Part shown: piece by piece, positions 18,348 to 26,124 of the stretch
How the letters are laid out: each line of letters starts with the position of its first letter
Numbering within the stretch: position 1 is the first letter of the stretch
DNA from: Streptomyces sp. SAI-127
Lineage (GTDB): Bacteria; Actinomycetota; Actinomycetes; Streptomycetales; Streptomycetaceae
DNA length: 64,000 nt
NCBI RefSeq assembly: GCF_029894425.1
Contig: NZ_JARXYJ010000001.1
Coordinates: 1,798,001 to 1,862,000, forward strand
Direction: 5' to 3'
Made by a program: the position numbers and the translations under genes
The notes under the pieces: generated by a model
What the model was told of the DNA's origin: nothing
Databases searched by the model: none
Seen by the model: the letters and a program-made list of their open reading frames with translations, nothing else

Positions 18348-18441
18348 GGCGGGTAGCGTACGAGGTCAGGGGCGGAAGTCGGCACGGTGGGTGCGCGGCT
18401 TCCACCGACGGCGGTCGCCCTCCGGCAGGGCTTGCGAGACG

Positions 18442-18580
18442 CACGAGGACAGGCGCTTCCGTCCGTCCTCGTGCCAAGGCGGGGCCACCCCGCAGCGCGT
18501 TGATCGGCTCGACGAGCGAGATCGCGCCCGGCACGGTCAGCGCCTCCGCACGAGCACAGGCGCTTCCGCCCGTCCGTGGT
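18442..18580. repeat. Imperfect 31-bp direct repeat between cobK and the HAD gene
   Basis: CACGAGGACAGGCGCTTCCG at 18442 and CACGAGCACAGGCGCTTCCG at 18549 are each followed by a CCGTCC block. The first copy also forms an 8-bp hairpin (ACGAGGAC/GTCCTCGT). The second copy ends 13 bp before the HAD start. Function unknown. Confidence 0.5.
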
Positions 18581-18592
18581 TATCGTCCGGGC

Positions 18593-19387
18593 ATGGCATC
18601 CGTGCGCGCAGTCCTGATCGACATCGACGGGGTTCTCACCGTGTCGTGGGAGCCGTTGCCGGGGGCGGTGGCGGCGTTGCGGGAGGTTCGGGAGGCGGGT
18701 TTCGGGGTCGCGCTGGTGACCAATACGACCTCGCGGACGCGGGCGTCGATCGCCTCGGTGCTGGAGGGGGCGGGATTCGCCGTGTCGGCGCAGGACATTC
18801 TCACCGCGCCCGCGGTCACCGCCGCGTATCTGGCCGAGCGCTGTCCCGGCGCGCGCTGCACGCTGCTGAACAGTGGGGACATCGCCGAGGATCTCGCGGG
18901 CATCACGCTCGTCGGCGGCGAGTCCGAGGACGTCGATGTCGTCGTCCTCGGGGGTGCCGGGCCCGAGTTCGGCTACGCGGCGCTCAACCAGGCCTTCGGG
19001 CACCTCCAGCGCGGGGCCCGGCTGGTGGCGATGCACCGCAATCTGTACTGGCGTACCGACGACGGGCTCCAGCTCGACTCGGGCGCCTTCCTGGCGGGGC
19101 TGGAGAAGGCCGCCCGGACCGACGCCGAGGTCACCGGCAAGCCGTCGCCCGCGTTCTTCGAGGCGGCGCTCGCACGGCTCGGGGTCGGTGCGGACGAGGC
19201 GCTGATGGTGGGGGACGACATCGAGTCGGACGTGCTGGCCGCGCAGCGCGCCGGACTCACCGGGGTGCTCGTGAAGACCGGGAAGTACCTCCCGGAGACC
19301 CACCGCTCCGCCAGTGGCACACCCGACCACGTGATCGAGTCCTTCGCGGACCTGCCGGCGCTGCTGGGCGGGTCAGCGGATCAATAG
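18593..19387 (+). CDS. HAD-superfamily IIA phosphatase (LHPP/NagD type)
   Basis: This is a 264-residue phosphatase. Motif I is DIDGVLT (residues about 10-16, nucleophile and acid Asp), motif II is VTNTTS, motif III Lys lies in VTGKPSPAFF, and motif IV is MVGDDIESDV. The C2-type cap sits between motifs II and III, as in NagD and the mammalian LHPP group. The ATG at 18593 is the only start that leaves motif I intact. Its 3' end overlaps the convergent permease gene by 15 bp. The substrate is unknown; nucleotide or phospholysine hydrolysis are family precedents. Confidence 0.88.
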   Translation: MASVRAVLIDIDGVLTVSWEPLPGAVAALREVREAGFGVALVTNTTSRTRASIASVLEGAGFAVSAQDILTAPAVTAAYLAERCPGARCTLLNSGDIAEDLAGITLVGGESEDVDVVVLGGAGPEFGYAALNQAFGHLQRGARLVAMHRNLYWRTDDGLQLDSGAFLAGLEKAARTDAEVTGKPSPAFFEAALARLGVGADEALMVGDDIESDVLAAQRAGLTGVLVKTGKYLPETHRSASGTPDHVIESFADLPALLGGSADQ

Positions 19388-20146
19388 CTGTACGCCGCCC
19401 ACGATCGTCGCCGCGATCACCAGCTGTTCGAAGAGTCTCTGGTTGATCCGGTTCACAGCCCATTTGCCGAGGAACGCACCGGGCACGACGAACGCCACGA
19501 GGGCGAGGTCGAGCAGCAGCGAGTGGCCGTCGATCAGGCCGAGGCCGACGCTGAAGGGCACTTTGGAGACGTTGACGATCAGGAAGAAGAACGCCGAGGT
19601 GCCGAGGAAGCCGAGTTTGCGGAAGCCCGCCGACAGCAGGTACATCGACATCACCGGACCGCCGGCGTTGGCGACCATGGTGGTGAAGCCGCCGAGGACG
19701 CCGTAGGAACGGGCCTTGACGCGGCCCGTCCGGGTGGCGACCTCGTCGGGTTCCTCCGCCGCCTCGGCCGCGCGCCGGCGCCACAGCGTCACTGCGGCCA
19801 TGAACAGCAGGATCGCGCCGATCGACGTCCGTACGATCCCGTCGTCCGCCCATTGCAGGAACAGCGTGCCGGCGACCACGCCGACCGCGACCGCCGGGAA
19901 CAGCCGCCAGAGCGTGGGCCAGTGGGCGTGCCGTCGGTAGGTGAGCACCGCGAGCACGTCCCCGGCGATCAGGATCGGCAGCAGGGCGCCGGTGGAGGCG
20001 CGGGCGGGCAGTACAGCGGCGAAGATCGCGAGGCTGACCGTGTTGGCACCGCTCACGGCCGTCTTGGAGAAGCCGACGAGCACCGCCGCGGCGGCGAGCG
20101 CGGCGAACCCCCAACCGGAAATGTGCCAGAGCGTCATCGTGTCCAT
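19373..20146 (-). CDS. TauE/SafE-family membrane permease
   Basis: This is a 257-residue integral membrane protein with about eight hydrophobic segments arranged as two pseudo-repeats. The repeat starts are AAAAVLVGFSKTAVSGANTVS near the N-terminus and GVLGGFTTMVANAGGPVMSMY at the centre. This family (sulfite exporter/taurine permease) moves small sulfonates or other organic anions. A hydrophilic loop of about 30 residues at 125-155 separates the halves. ATG 20146 is preferred to an upstream in-frame ATG because it begins MDTMTLWHISGWGF, just ahead of the first helix. Its promoter region is shared with the divergent lipase gene. Confidence 0.86.
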   Translation of the reverse strand: MDTMTLWHISGWGFAALAAAAVLVGFSKTAVSGANTVSLAIFAAVLPARASTGALLPILIAGDVLAVLTYRRHAHWPTLWRLFPAVAVGVVAGTLFLQWADDGIVRTSIGAILLFMAAVTLWRRRAAEAAEEPDEVATRTGRVKARSYGVLGGFTTMVANAGGPVMSMYLLSAGFRKLGFLGTSAFFFLIVNVSKVPFSVGLGLIDGHSLLLDLALVAFVVPGAFLGKWAVNRINQRLFEQLVIAATIVGGVQLLIR

Positions 20147-20251
20147 GCGGAGACCGATGCTATGTGCAGGTAGGCGGTCCCGTAAGTGCCGTCTCGCCGA
20201 GTGGTCCTGTTGGCGCGCTCCCGTCGTCATCGAGGGGCCGGGACGCTTTAC

Positions 20252-20264
20252 TTAGCACTGCTAA
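20252..20264. promoter_or_regulatory. Perfect palindrome in the permease-lipase divergent promoter
   Basis: TTAGCACTGCTAA is an exact 6-1-6 dyad. It resembles SlyA/MarR-type operators (TTAGC...GCTAA) and half of the HrcA CIRCE element, but the CIRCE spacing is absent. It lies 30 bp before the lipase start. Confidence 0.5.
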
Positions 20265-20293
20265 TTTCGGACTGTGGCGCAACTGGAGGAGAC

Positions 20294-21094
20294 ATGGCCG
20301 AGCACGTCCTCGCCGGAACTCACGGCCCCCTCACCGTGCGCGAGTGGCCCCACGACCGGCCCCGGTACGTGGCCCTCGTCGTGCACGGCTACGGCGAGCA
20401 CGTCGGCCGGTACGAGGAGCTCGCCGGAGTTCTCGTGGCGCACGGCGCGGCCGTCTTCGGGCCGGATCACACCGGGCACGGGACGTCCGCGGGCGAGCGT
20501 GTCCTGATCGAGGACTTCGAGGACGTGGTCACGGATGTGCACGCGGTGGCCGATCTGACCCGGGACGCCCACCCCGGCGTACCTCTCGTGATGGTCGGGC
20601 ACTCGATGGGCGGTCTGATCGCCGCCCGCTTCGCCCAGCGGTACGGCACCGAACTCGCCGCGCTCGTGCTGTCGGGGCCGGTGATCGGCGCCTGGGAGCT
20701 GCCGGGGGCGCTGCTCGCCCTCGACGAGATCCCCGACACGCCCATCAGCCTGGCCTCGCTCTCCCGCGACCCGGCGGTGGGCGCGGCGTACCAGGCCGAT
20801 CCGCTCGTCTGGCACGGTCCGATGAAGCGGCCCACGGTGGAGGCCTTCGCCCGCACCCTGGAGACCGTGTCCACGAGCGGTGGCGTCGGCCCGCTCCCGC
20901 TGCTGTGGCTGCACGGCACCGACGACCGGCTGGTCCCGCTCGCCGGGAGCCGCGTCGGTGTCGAGGAGCTCAGGGGCGGGACGTTCGCCGAGCGGATCTA
21001 CACCGGTGCCCGGCACGAGGTGTTCAACGAGACGAACAAGGCGGCGGTCTTCGCAGACGTGACGGACTTCGTCGACGCCGTGCTCACACGCTGA
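20294..21094 (+). CDS. Alpha/beta hydrolase, monoacylglycerol lipase-like
   Basis: This is a 266-residue hydrolase. Oxyanion motif HGYGEHVGRY, nucleophile elbow GHSMGG with S104, acid D211 (HGTDDRLVP) and H241 (GARHEVFNE) complete the triad. The HGxxEHxxRY pattern is typical of monoacylglycerol lipase and lysophospholipase relatives. There is no signal peptide, so it is cytoplasmic. The ATG at 20294 has an excellent GGAGGAG ribosome-binding site 4 bp upstream. The palindrome TTAGCACTGCTAA in its promoter suggests dedicated control. A WhiB-like gene follows closely on the same strand. Confidence 0.9.
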   Translation: MAEHVLAGTHGPLTVREWPHDRPRYVALVVHGYGEHVGRYEELAGVLVAHGAAVFGPDHTGHGTSAGERVLIEDFEDVVTDVHAVADLTRDAHPGVPLVMVGHSMGGLIAARFAQRYGTELAALVLSGPVIGAWELPGALLALDEIPDTPISLASLSRDPAVGAAYQADPLVWHGPMKRPTVEAFARTLETVSTSGGVGPLPLLWLHGTDDRLVPLAGSRVGVEELRGGTFAERIYTGARHEVFNETNKAAVFADVTDFVDAVLTR

Positions 21095-21138
21095 GACACC
21101 GCTGTTTGCACGAGTACGCCCTGGGCACCCGCGCCCCC

Positions 21139-21396
21139 ATGGAGTGGTTGCGTCGAGCGGCCTGTGTGGGAGAGGACCCCGAGCTGTTCTTCCCTGTGGG
21201 CACACAAGGACCCGCGCTGCGGGACATCGCAGCGGCGAAGCGCGTGTGTGCCCGCTGCCCGGTCACCCCCGAGTGCCTCGACATGGCGCTCAGCGGTGGG
21301 CAGACCTCGGGCGTGTGGGGCGGAACCTGCGAGCAGGAACGCGACGCGCTGCTCCGTGACGGCATTGACCATGCCAGAAGGAGGAGCACGGTATGA
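21139..21396 (+). CDS. WhiB-family iron-sulfur regulator
   Basis: This is an 85-residue Wbl protein. The four cluster cysteines are C9, C37, C40 and C46 (AACVGEDPELFFP, CARCPVTPEC), followed by the G-[VI]-W-G-G turn (GVWGG, 58-62) and a basic tail (HARRRSTV). Wbl proteins bind a [4Fe-4S] cluster and the housekeeping sigma factor to control development, redox or drug responses. The start is uncertain: ATG 21139 is used, but TTG 21106 would add HEYALGTRAP. Its stop overlaps the dps start by four bases (ATGA), so the two are translationally coupled. Confidence 0.9.
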   Translation: MEWLRRAACVGEDPELFFPVGTQGPALRDIAAAKRVCARCPVTPECLDMALSGGQTSGVWGGTCEQERDALLRDGIDHARRRSTV

Positions 21397-21872
21397 CTGT
21401 GGTGAGGAGCACCCTGCCCGATGCGGCCCGCGAGACGGTCGGGGAGGCCCTGCAGAGCACTCTGGTGGATCTGCTCGGTGTGTCGCTGATCGGGAAGCAG
21501 GCGCACTGGAACATCGTGGGCCCGCGTTTCCGGTCCATCCACCTCCAGTTGGACGAGGTGGTGACGACGGCTCGCTCGTTCTCCGACACGGTGGCGGAGC
21601 GCGCCGCGGCACTGGGCCTGCCGCCCGACGGCCGACCGGAGACGATCGCCGCCGCCTACACGCTGCCCGGCTCGAAGAGCGGCTGGATCCGGGACGACGA
21701 GGTCGTCCGGTTGATGGTCGAGACGCTGGAGGCGGCGATCGGCCGGCTGCGTGAGCGCATCGACGCCACCGAGAAGGCCGATCCGGTCACGCAGGATCTG
21801 CTGATCGGCATCACCGCGGAGCTGGAGAAGCAGCGCTGGATGTTCGAGGCCGAGAACTGGCCCCGGGACTGA
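21393..21872 (+). CDS. dps: Dps-family ferritin-like DNA-protection protein
   Basis: This is a 159-residue protein that forms a dodecamer storing iron and shielding DNA from peroxide. The ferroxidase ligands appear as H38 (KQAHWNIVGPRF), H50 and D54 (SIHLQLDEVV), with acidic residues at 65-69. The N-terminal extension is short. The ATG overlaps the WhiB-like stop. Streptomyces carry several Dps paralogues with stress- or sporulation-linked control, and the Wbl coupling here implies a redox or stationary-phase signal. Which paralogue it corresponds to cannot be told from the sequence alone. Confidence 0.9.
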   Translation: MTVVRSTLPDAARETVGEALQSTLVDLLGVSLIGKQAHWNIVGPRFRSIHLQLDEVVTTARSFSDTVAERAAALGLPPDGRPETIAAAYTLPGSKSGWIRDDEVVRLMVETLEAAIGRLRERIDATEKADPVTQDLLIGITAELEKQRWMFEAENWPRD

Positions 21873-21905
21873 CCGGCCCCCAAGCACCTTGGAAAGGCGC
21901 AAGCG

Positions 21906-22238
21906 ATGACCGACGCCCTCGAACTCGACGCGCTGTGGGAGGACTTCCACCGCGCGGTGAACATGACCTCGCAGGAACTGGCCGCCTGGCTGCGGGTGAG
22001 CGACGCCGACGAGTCGACGGAGCCGCTGCCGGAGCACGCGGGTGAGCCGACCGGGCAGCATGTCCTCGCGATCCTGCAGAAGCGGCGCACGGACCTGACC
22101 GACGACGACATCGAGGTGATGTACGAGGTCGTGGACACCGTCACCGCCGAGGCCGACGTGGAGAACGAGCCCGAGCCCGAACAGACCGTGCGCAGGCATC
22201 GGTTGATGACGCTGGGGCACGACCCGCTCAGGCCGTAG
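21906..22238 (+). CDS. DUF3140 protein
   Basis: This is a 110-residue acidic protein beginning MTDALELDALWEDFHRAVNM and continuing SQELAAWLRVSDADES, the DUF3140 pattern. The family is small, cytoplasmic and of unknown function, sometimes found near plasmid-partition or stress genes. It sits 33 bp after dps with GGAAAGG upstream, so it probably belongs to the same transcript, which ends at the strong hairpin 18 bp further on. Confidence 0.8.
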   Translation: MTDALELDALWEDFHRAVNMTSQELAAWLRVSDADESTEPLPEHAGEPTGQHVLAILQKRRTDLTDDDIEVMYEVVDTVTAEADVENEPEPEQTVRRHRLMTLGHDPLRP

Positions 22239-22255
22239 CCGCAGCCGGATGACTG

Positions 22256-22291
22256 GTCATGGCCGACGGGTTTTGGCCCGTCGGCCATGAC
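22256..22291 (+). terminator. Strong hairpin terminator after DUF3140
   Basis: There is a perfect 15-bp stem (GTCATGGCCGACGGG / CCCGTCGGCCATGAC) with a TTTTGG loop. It closes the lipase-wbl-dps-DUF3140 group before the methyltransferase gene. Confidence 0.75.
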
Positions 22292-22388
22292 TGCTCGGCC
22301 ATCCATGACGAGCCGGCCGCGGACGCCCTCCGGCGCGCCGGGCGGCATGGCACACTGCTCGCACATTCAGTCGAGCAGAGGAGTTTGT

Positions 22389-23183
22389 GTGACCGGGACC
22401 GAGTCGGCCGGCCGGCGGATCGACACGAGCAGGCCGCATCCGGCCCGGGTGTACGACTGGTTCCTCGGCGGGAAGGACAACTACCCCGTCGACGAGGAGC
22501 TCGGACGGCTGATCACGGCGCAGGGGGACGCGCCCCGGCAGGCACGCGCCAACCGCCGGTTCATGGAGCGGGCCACGCGGGTCGCCGTACGGGAAGCGGG
22601 AATCCGCCAGTTCCTCGACATCGGCTCCGGCATCCCCACCGAGCCCAACCTCCATCAGATCGCCCAGTCCGCGGTACCGGACGCGCGGGTGGTGTACGTC
22701 GACAACGACCCGATCGTCCTCGCCCACGCGGAGGCCCTGCTGCACGGCACGCCGGAGGGGGCGACGCACTACCTCCAGGCCGACGCCCGCGAGCCGCAGC
22801 GGATCCTCCAAGGAGCCTCCGCCGTCCTCGACTTCGAGCAGCCGGTCGCGCTGTCGCTGGTCGCGCTGCTGCATTTCATCTCCGACGAGGACGGCGCCCA
22901 GGAGCTGGTGGACACGCTGGTCGGCGCGCTGGCGCCGGGCAGTTGTCTGGTGCTGTCGGCGATGACGGCGGACTTCGATCCGGAGAAGGTGAACGCGGGC
23001 ATCGCGGCGTACACGGCGAGCGGGGTGACCCTGGTGGCCCGCTCGCACGACGAAGTGAGCCGTCTCTTCAAGGGACTTGAGGTGCTGGAGCCGGGGATCG
23101 TGTCCCTGTCGCGGTGGCGTCCGGACGCGCGGGAGGACGGCGATCCCGTATCGCTGTACGGCGCGGTCGGCATCAAGCGCTGA
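22389..23183 (+). CDS. SAM-dependent methyltransferase, DUF574 family
   Basis: This is 264 residues. The DUF574/methyltransf_19 hallmark RVYDWFLGGKDNYPVDEE is followed by FLDIGSGIPTEPNLHQIAQ (SAM-binding loop) and VYVDNDPIVLAHAEALL. These proteins are abundant in Streptomyces, with dozens of paralogues, and their substrates are largely unknown. The GTG at 22389 follows GAGGAG by 6 bp. A second member lies at 32559; the two share fold and motifs but diverge in the C-terminal half. No operon partner is visible. Confidence 0.88.
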   Translation: MTGTESAGRRIDTSRPHPARVYDWFLGGKDNYPVDEELGRLITAQGDAPRQARANRRFMERATRVAVREAGIRQFLDIGSGIPTEPNLHQIAQSAVPDARVVYVDNDPIVLAHAEALLHGTPEGATHYLQADAREPQRILQGASAVLDFEQPVALSLVALLHFISDEDGAQELVDTLVGALAPGSCLVLSAMTADFDPEKVNAGIAAYTASGVTLVARSHDEVSRLFKGLEVLEPGIVSLSRWRPDAREDGDPVSLYGAVGIKR

Positions 23184-23200
23184 GCCCGTAGGCCGGCCGC

Positions 23201-23890
23201 TCACCCCAGCAGCCATCCCCCGTCCACGCTCAACTCCACCGCGTTGACCGAGCCGTTGCGCAGCAGGAAGTCCACGGCGTCCACCACGTCCGCCACGGTC
23301 GCGAGCCGTCCGGTGGGTGTCCTGGCCCGCAGTCCCGCCAGGATCTGCTCCGGTTTGGCCCGCCAGTGGGGGCTGTCGCCCACGACTCCGGGGTGGATCG
23401 CGTTGACCCGGACGGGCGCGAGTTCGACGGCGAGGGTGTGCATCAGCCCGGTCACCCCGGCGTTGACGGTCGCCACCGTCGTCGCACCCGGGTAGGGCCG
23501 CTCCTTGGCCTGTCCGCCGAACAGCACGAGGGCGCTGTCGTCGTGCAGCCGGGACCGCAGCGCGTGCACGACGGCGGTGTAGCCGACGAGCTTGAGCGTG
23601 ACGAGGTGGATGGCGGCGTCGATGTCGTAATCGGTCACCCGGTTCTCGTCCCGGGAGATGCCCGCGATCACCAGGTGGTCGACGGTCCCCACATCGCCCA
23701 GCGCGGCGGCGATCCCCTTCGGCAGCGCGAGGTCCAGGGCGAGCCCCCGGGCCCCGATCTCCTTGGCCGCGGTGTCGGTGCGGTGGGCATCGCGCCCGGT
23801 GATCACCACCTCGTCGCCGCGCTCCGCCCGCACCCGGGCGAACTCCCTGCCGATCCCCGAGGTTCCGCCGATCACCACCACGCCGCTCAT
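23201..23890 (-). CDS. Short-chain dehydrogenase-like protein lacking the catalytic Tyr/Lys
   Basis: This is a 229-residue Rossmann protein. The NAD(P) loop is intact (VVIGGTSGIGREFAR, residues 5-19), as is the C-terminal VNAIHPGVVGDSP segment. The position of the catalytic YxxxK reads VATVN (V139, N143), and the serine region reads LFGGQAKE. The usual triad is therefore missing. It may be a binding or sensory protein, or use a different mechanism. The ATG at 23890 overlaps the bicupin stop (ATGA). It is the last gene of the minus-strand catabolic operon. An alternative upstream in-frame start at 23977 would lie inside the bicupin gene. Confidence 0.85.
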   Translation of the reverse strand: MSGVVVIGGTSGIGREFARVRAERGDEVVITGRDAHRTDTAAKEIGARGLALDLALPKGIAAALGDVGTVDHLVIAGISRDENRVTDYDIDAAIHLVTLKLVGYTAVVHALRSRLHDDSALVLFGGQAKERPYPGATTVATVNAGVTGLMHTLAVELAPVRVNAIHPGVVGDSPHWRAKPEQILAGLRARTPTGRLATVADVVDAVDFLLRNGSVNAVELSVDGGWLLG

Positions 23891-24759
23891 CGGGAAGCCT
23901 CCTTCAGATAGTTCCAGTCCCGCGTGAAGCGGTACGAGTGCCGCGCCGGCGGCTGCGGGGCCTGGGTCTCCAGCCAACGCAGCGGCCCGTCACCGGCGTT
24001 GGAGAATCCGTGCACGCAACCGGCGCCCGCCCAGGCGCAGTCGCCCGGACCGAGCCGGTATCGCGCGCCGTCGAAGACCGCGTCCGCCTCGCCCTCGAGG
24101 AACAGATACGTCTCCTCGAAGGGATGGTCGTGCGTGCCCACGACGCCGTCGGGCGCGTACTGCACCATGAACATCGTCGAGGCCACCGCGCCGAGATCGC
24201 TGTCGACCATCATCTTCACCGTGATCCCGCTGTAGACGAGGAGCGCGGTCCGCATGCTCGCCGTCACCGCGAGCAGGTCCTGGGACTGCTTGCCGGGGTC
24301 CATCTGGGCGGGCTCGAAGTGGCCGAAGGACCGGGTGCGCGGATCACGGACGTCGATGCGGGCGGGCGGGCGCGCAGGCCACGCCGGGACCGCCTGGGTG
24401 TCGTACCCGTACCGGGCCCGCGGCACCGGCGCGAGCATGTCGGCCCAGCGGACGGCGGTGTCCCCGGCGCCGCGCCACGCGTGCGGCAGCCCGGTCGGGA
24501 GGAGACCGTAGTCACCCTCCTCCAGCAGATACGACCCCTCGGGCACATCGAGGACCACGGCCCCGTCGAGGACGTGGAAGCTCTCCTCGTACGAGTGCAC
24601 ATGGGCCGCGACCGCGCCATCGGGCCGCAGCTCGCACACCCCGAAACCGGTGTGCGAGCTGCCGTCGCCCTCGCCGACCAACTCCCGCCGCCGGTAGCCG
24701 TGTTCGTCGTACGACGGCTCCTGCACGTCGGCGGCCCGGCGCACCAGGTGTCGGGTCAC
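23887..24759 (-). CDS. Bicupin protein, ureidoglycine aminohydrolase-like
   Basis: This is a 290-residue two-domain cupin. The N-terminal barrel carries AAHVHSYEESFHVLDG and the C-terminal barrel GTHDHPFEETYLFLEGEADA, both with His/Glu metal sets. The arrangement resembles (S)-ureidoglycine aminohydrolase (YlbA/UGHY) and other bicupin enzymes acting on small nitrogenous acids. No other ureide genes flank it, so the substrate is open. ATGA overlaps join it to the amidohydrolase upstream and the SDR downstream, so the three are translated as one unit. Confidence 0.85.
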   Translation of the reverse strand: MTRHLVRRAADVQEPSYDEHGYRRRELVGEGDGSSHTGFGVCELRPDGAVAAHVHSYEESFHVLDGAVVLDVPEGSYLLEEGDYGLLPTGLPHAWRGAGDTAVRWADMLAPVPRARYGYDTQAVPAWPARPPARIDVRDPRTRSFGHFEPAQMDPGKQSQDLLAVTASMRTALLVYSGITVKMMVDSDLGAVASTMFMVQYAPDGVVGTHDHPFEETYLFLEGEADAVFDGARYRLGPGDCAWAGAGCVHGFSNAGDGPLRWLETQAPQPPARHSYRFTRDWNYLKEASR

Positions 24760-26102
24760 GCCCGGGCCTCCTTCGCGGCCAGCAGCCGGTCACGGGACTC
24801 CTCGACCAGGCGCCGGGCCCGCGCCACGTCGGCGGTGAGCCTGCCGTCGCGCTTGCGGATGACGCCGTCGACGATCACGGTCTCCACGTTGGACACGTCG
24901 GCGCTCAGCGCGACCGCCGCGGCGGCGTCGTGAACCGGGGCCACGTTCAGGGCGGTCGCGTCGATCGCGACGACGTCGGCGCGCTTGCCCGGGGTGAGGG
25001 AGCCGGCGCGGTCCTCCAGGCCGGCGACATGCGCGCCGTTGCGGGTGGCGATCTCCAGCATCTGACGCGCGGTCAGCATCGTGTCGGGGACCGGGACATC
25101 GGCCTGCCAGCTCGCCGCGTTGACGCGGGCCCGCTCGGCGCCGAAGGCCGCGCGGATCTGGGTGAACATGTCGCCGGGCACGGTGGTGACGACGTCGATG
25201 CTGAGCGAGGGGCGCAGTCCGTGCTCGATCGCCTTCATCACCGGCGGCCAGCCGTGCCCCATCTGCGTCTCCACCTGCGGCGCGATGGAGACCGTACCGC
25301 CGCTGTCGGCGACCAGCCGCCACTCCTCCTCGCTGAAGTAGCAGCAGTGGACGTAGGTGGTGTCGGGGCCGAGCAGTCCGAGGTCGTGGAGCTGCTTGAC
25401 CATCCCGAAGCGGCCGGCGAGCCGTCCCATGGCCACGTGCACGGTGATCGGGATGTCCAGCTCGCGGGCCAGGGCCCACTCCGAGGTGACGACGTCGTTG
25501 ACGCAGAAGCCGGGGCCGCGGGTGGCGAGGGCCAGGGTGAGCAGGCCGTCGTCCGAGGCGAAGTACTCGGTGCGGACCCGGCGTACGTCGTCGCCCGGGA
25601 TCGCGATCTTGCTCTCGAACCAGTAGTCGGCGAGGGAGGTGTTGGCGCTGCCGTAGGCGTACTGTGCCCGGATGCCGGTCTCCGTGAGGGCCCGGATCGC
25701 CGCGTCCGGGTGCTCGGGCGTGTTGTTGATGTGGGACCAGTCGACGAGCGTGGTGATGCCGGCGTTCAGGCACTCCAGGGCGCCGGCGAGGTTGGCCGCG
25801 TACACGTCCTCGGGTGTGTAGAGGGGTGCGAAGGTGTCGAGGATGTCGACGAAGTAGTCGTCGAGGGTGGCGTCGGGCGCCACGTTCCGGATCGAGGCCT
25901 CCCACGTGTGGCGGTGGGTGTCGACGAAGCCGGGGATCACGATGCGGCCGGTCATGTCGAGGACTTCGGCGTCCGCGCCGATCTCGCGGTCCACGGCCGC
26001 GATCCTCCCGTCCTCGATGAGGACGTCACCCTTGGGCAGGTCCCCGACCGCGGGGTCCATCGAGAGCACGTGTCCGGCACGAAGGAGTATCCGATGGGTC
26101 AT
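24756..26102 (-). CDS. Amidohydrolase-superfamily deaminase/hydrolase
   Basis: This is a 448-residue enzyme. The metal site is complete: HxH at H63/H65 (DTHRHTWEAS), H222 (TVHVAMG), H252 (TYVHCCYFS) and D303 (LSIDVVTT). The arrangement matches the TrzN/AtzA and methylthioadenosine-deaminase branch, which removes chloride or amino groups from heteroaromatic rings. ATG 26102 is chosen for the AGGAGGAA site 7 bp upstream. It lies 22 bp after the E1 beta stop. The actual substrate is unknown, but the setting suggests turnover of a nitrogenous compound whose keto-acid product feeds the E1 pair. Confidence 0.88.
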   Translation of the reverse strand: MTHRILLRAGHVLSMDPAVGDLPKGDVLIEDGRIAAVDREIGADAEVLDMTGRIVIPGFVDTHRHTWEASIRNVAPDATLDDYFVDILDTFAPLYTPEDVYAANLAGALECLNAGITTLVDWSHINNTPEHPDAAIRALTETGIRAQYAYGSANTSLADYWFESKIAIPGDDVRRVRTEYFASDDGLLTLALATRGPGFCVNDVVTSEWALARELDIPITVHVAMGRLAGRFGMVKQLHDLGLLGPDTTYVHCCYFSEEEWRLVADSGGTVSIAPQVETQMGHGWPPVMKAIEHGLRPSLSIDVVTTVPGDMFTQIRAAFGAERARVNAASWQADVPVPDTMLTARQMLEIATRNGAHVAGLEDRAGSLTPGKRADVVAIDATALNVAPVHDAAAAVALSADVSNVETVIVDGVIRKRDGRLTADVARARRLVEESRDRLLAAKEARA

Positions 26103-26124
26103 CGCGCTTCCTCCTAGAGGGTGT

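Noticed and set aside
20252..20264. CIRCE element (HrcA operator)
   Set aside because: CIRCE needs TTAGCACTC-N9-GAGTGCTAA; only the outer halves are present, fused with a one-base centre.
23887..24759. Complete allantoin/ureide pathway
   Set aside because: Only the bicupin resembles ureidoglycine aminohydrolase; allantoinase and allantoate amidohydrolase are not adjacent.
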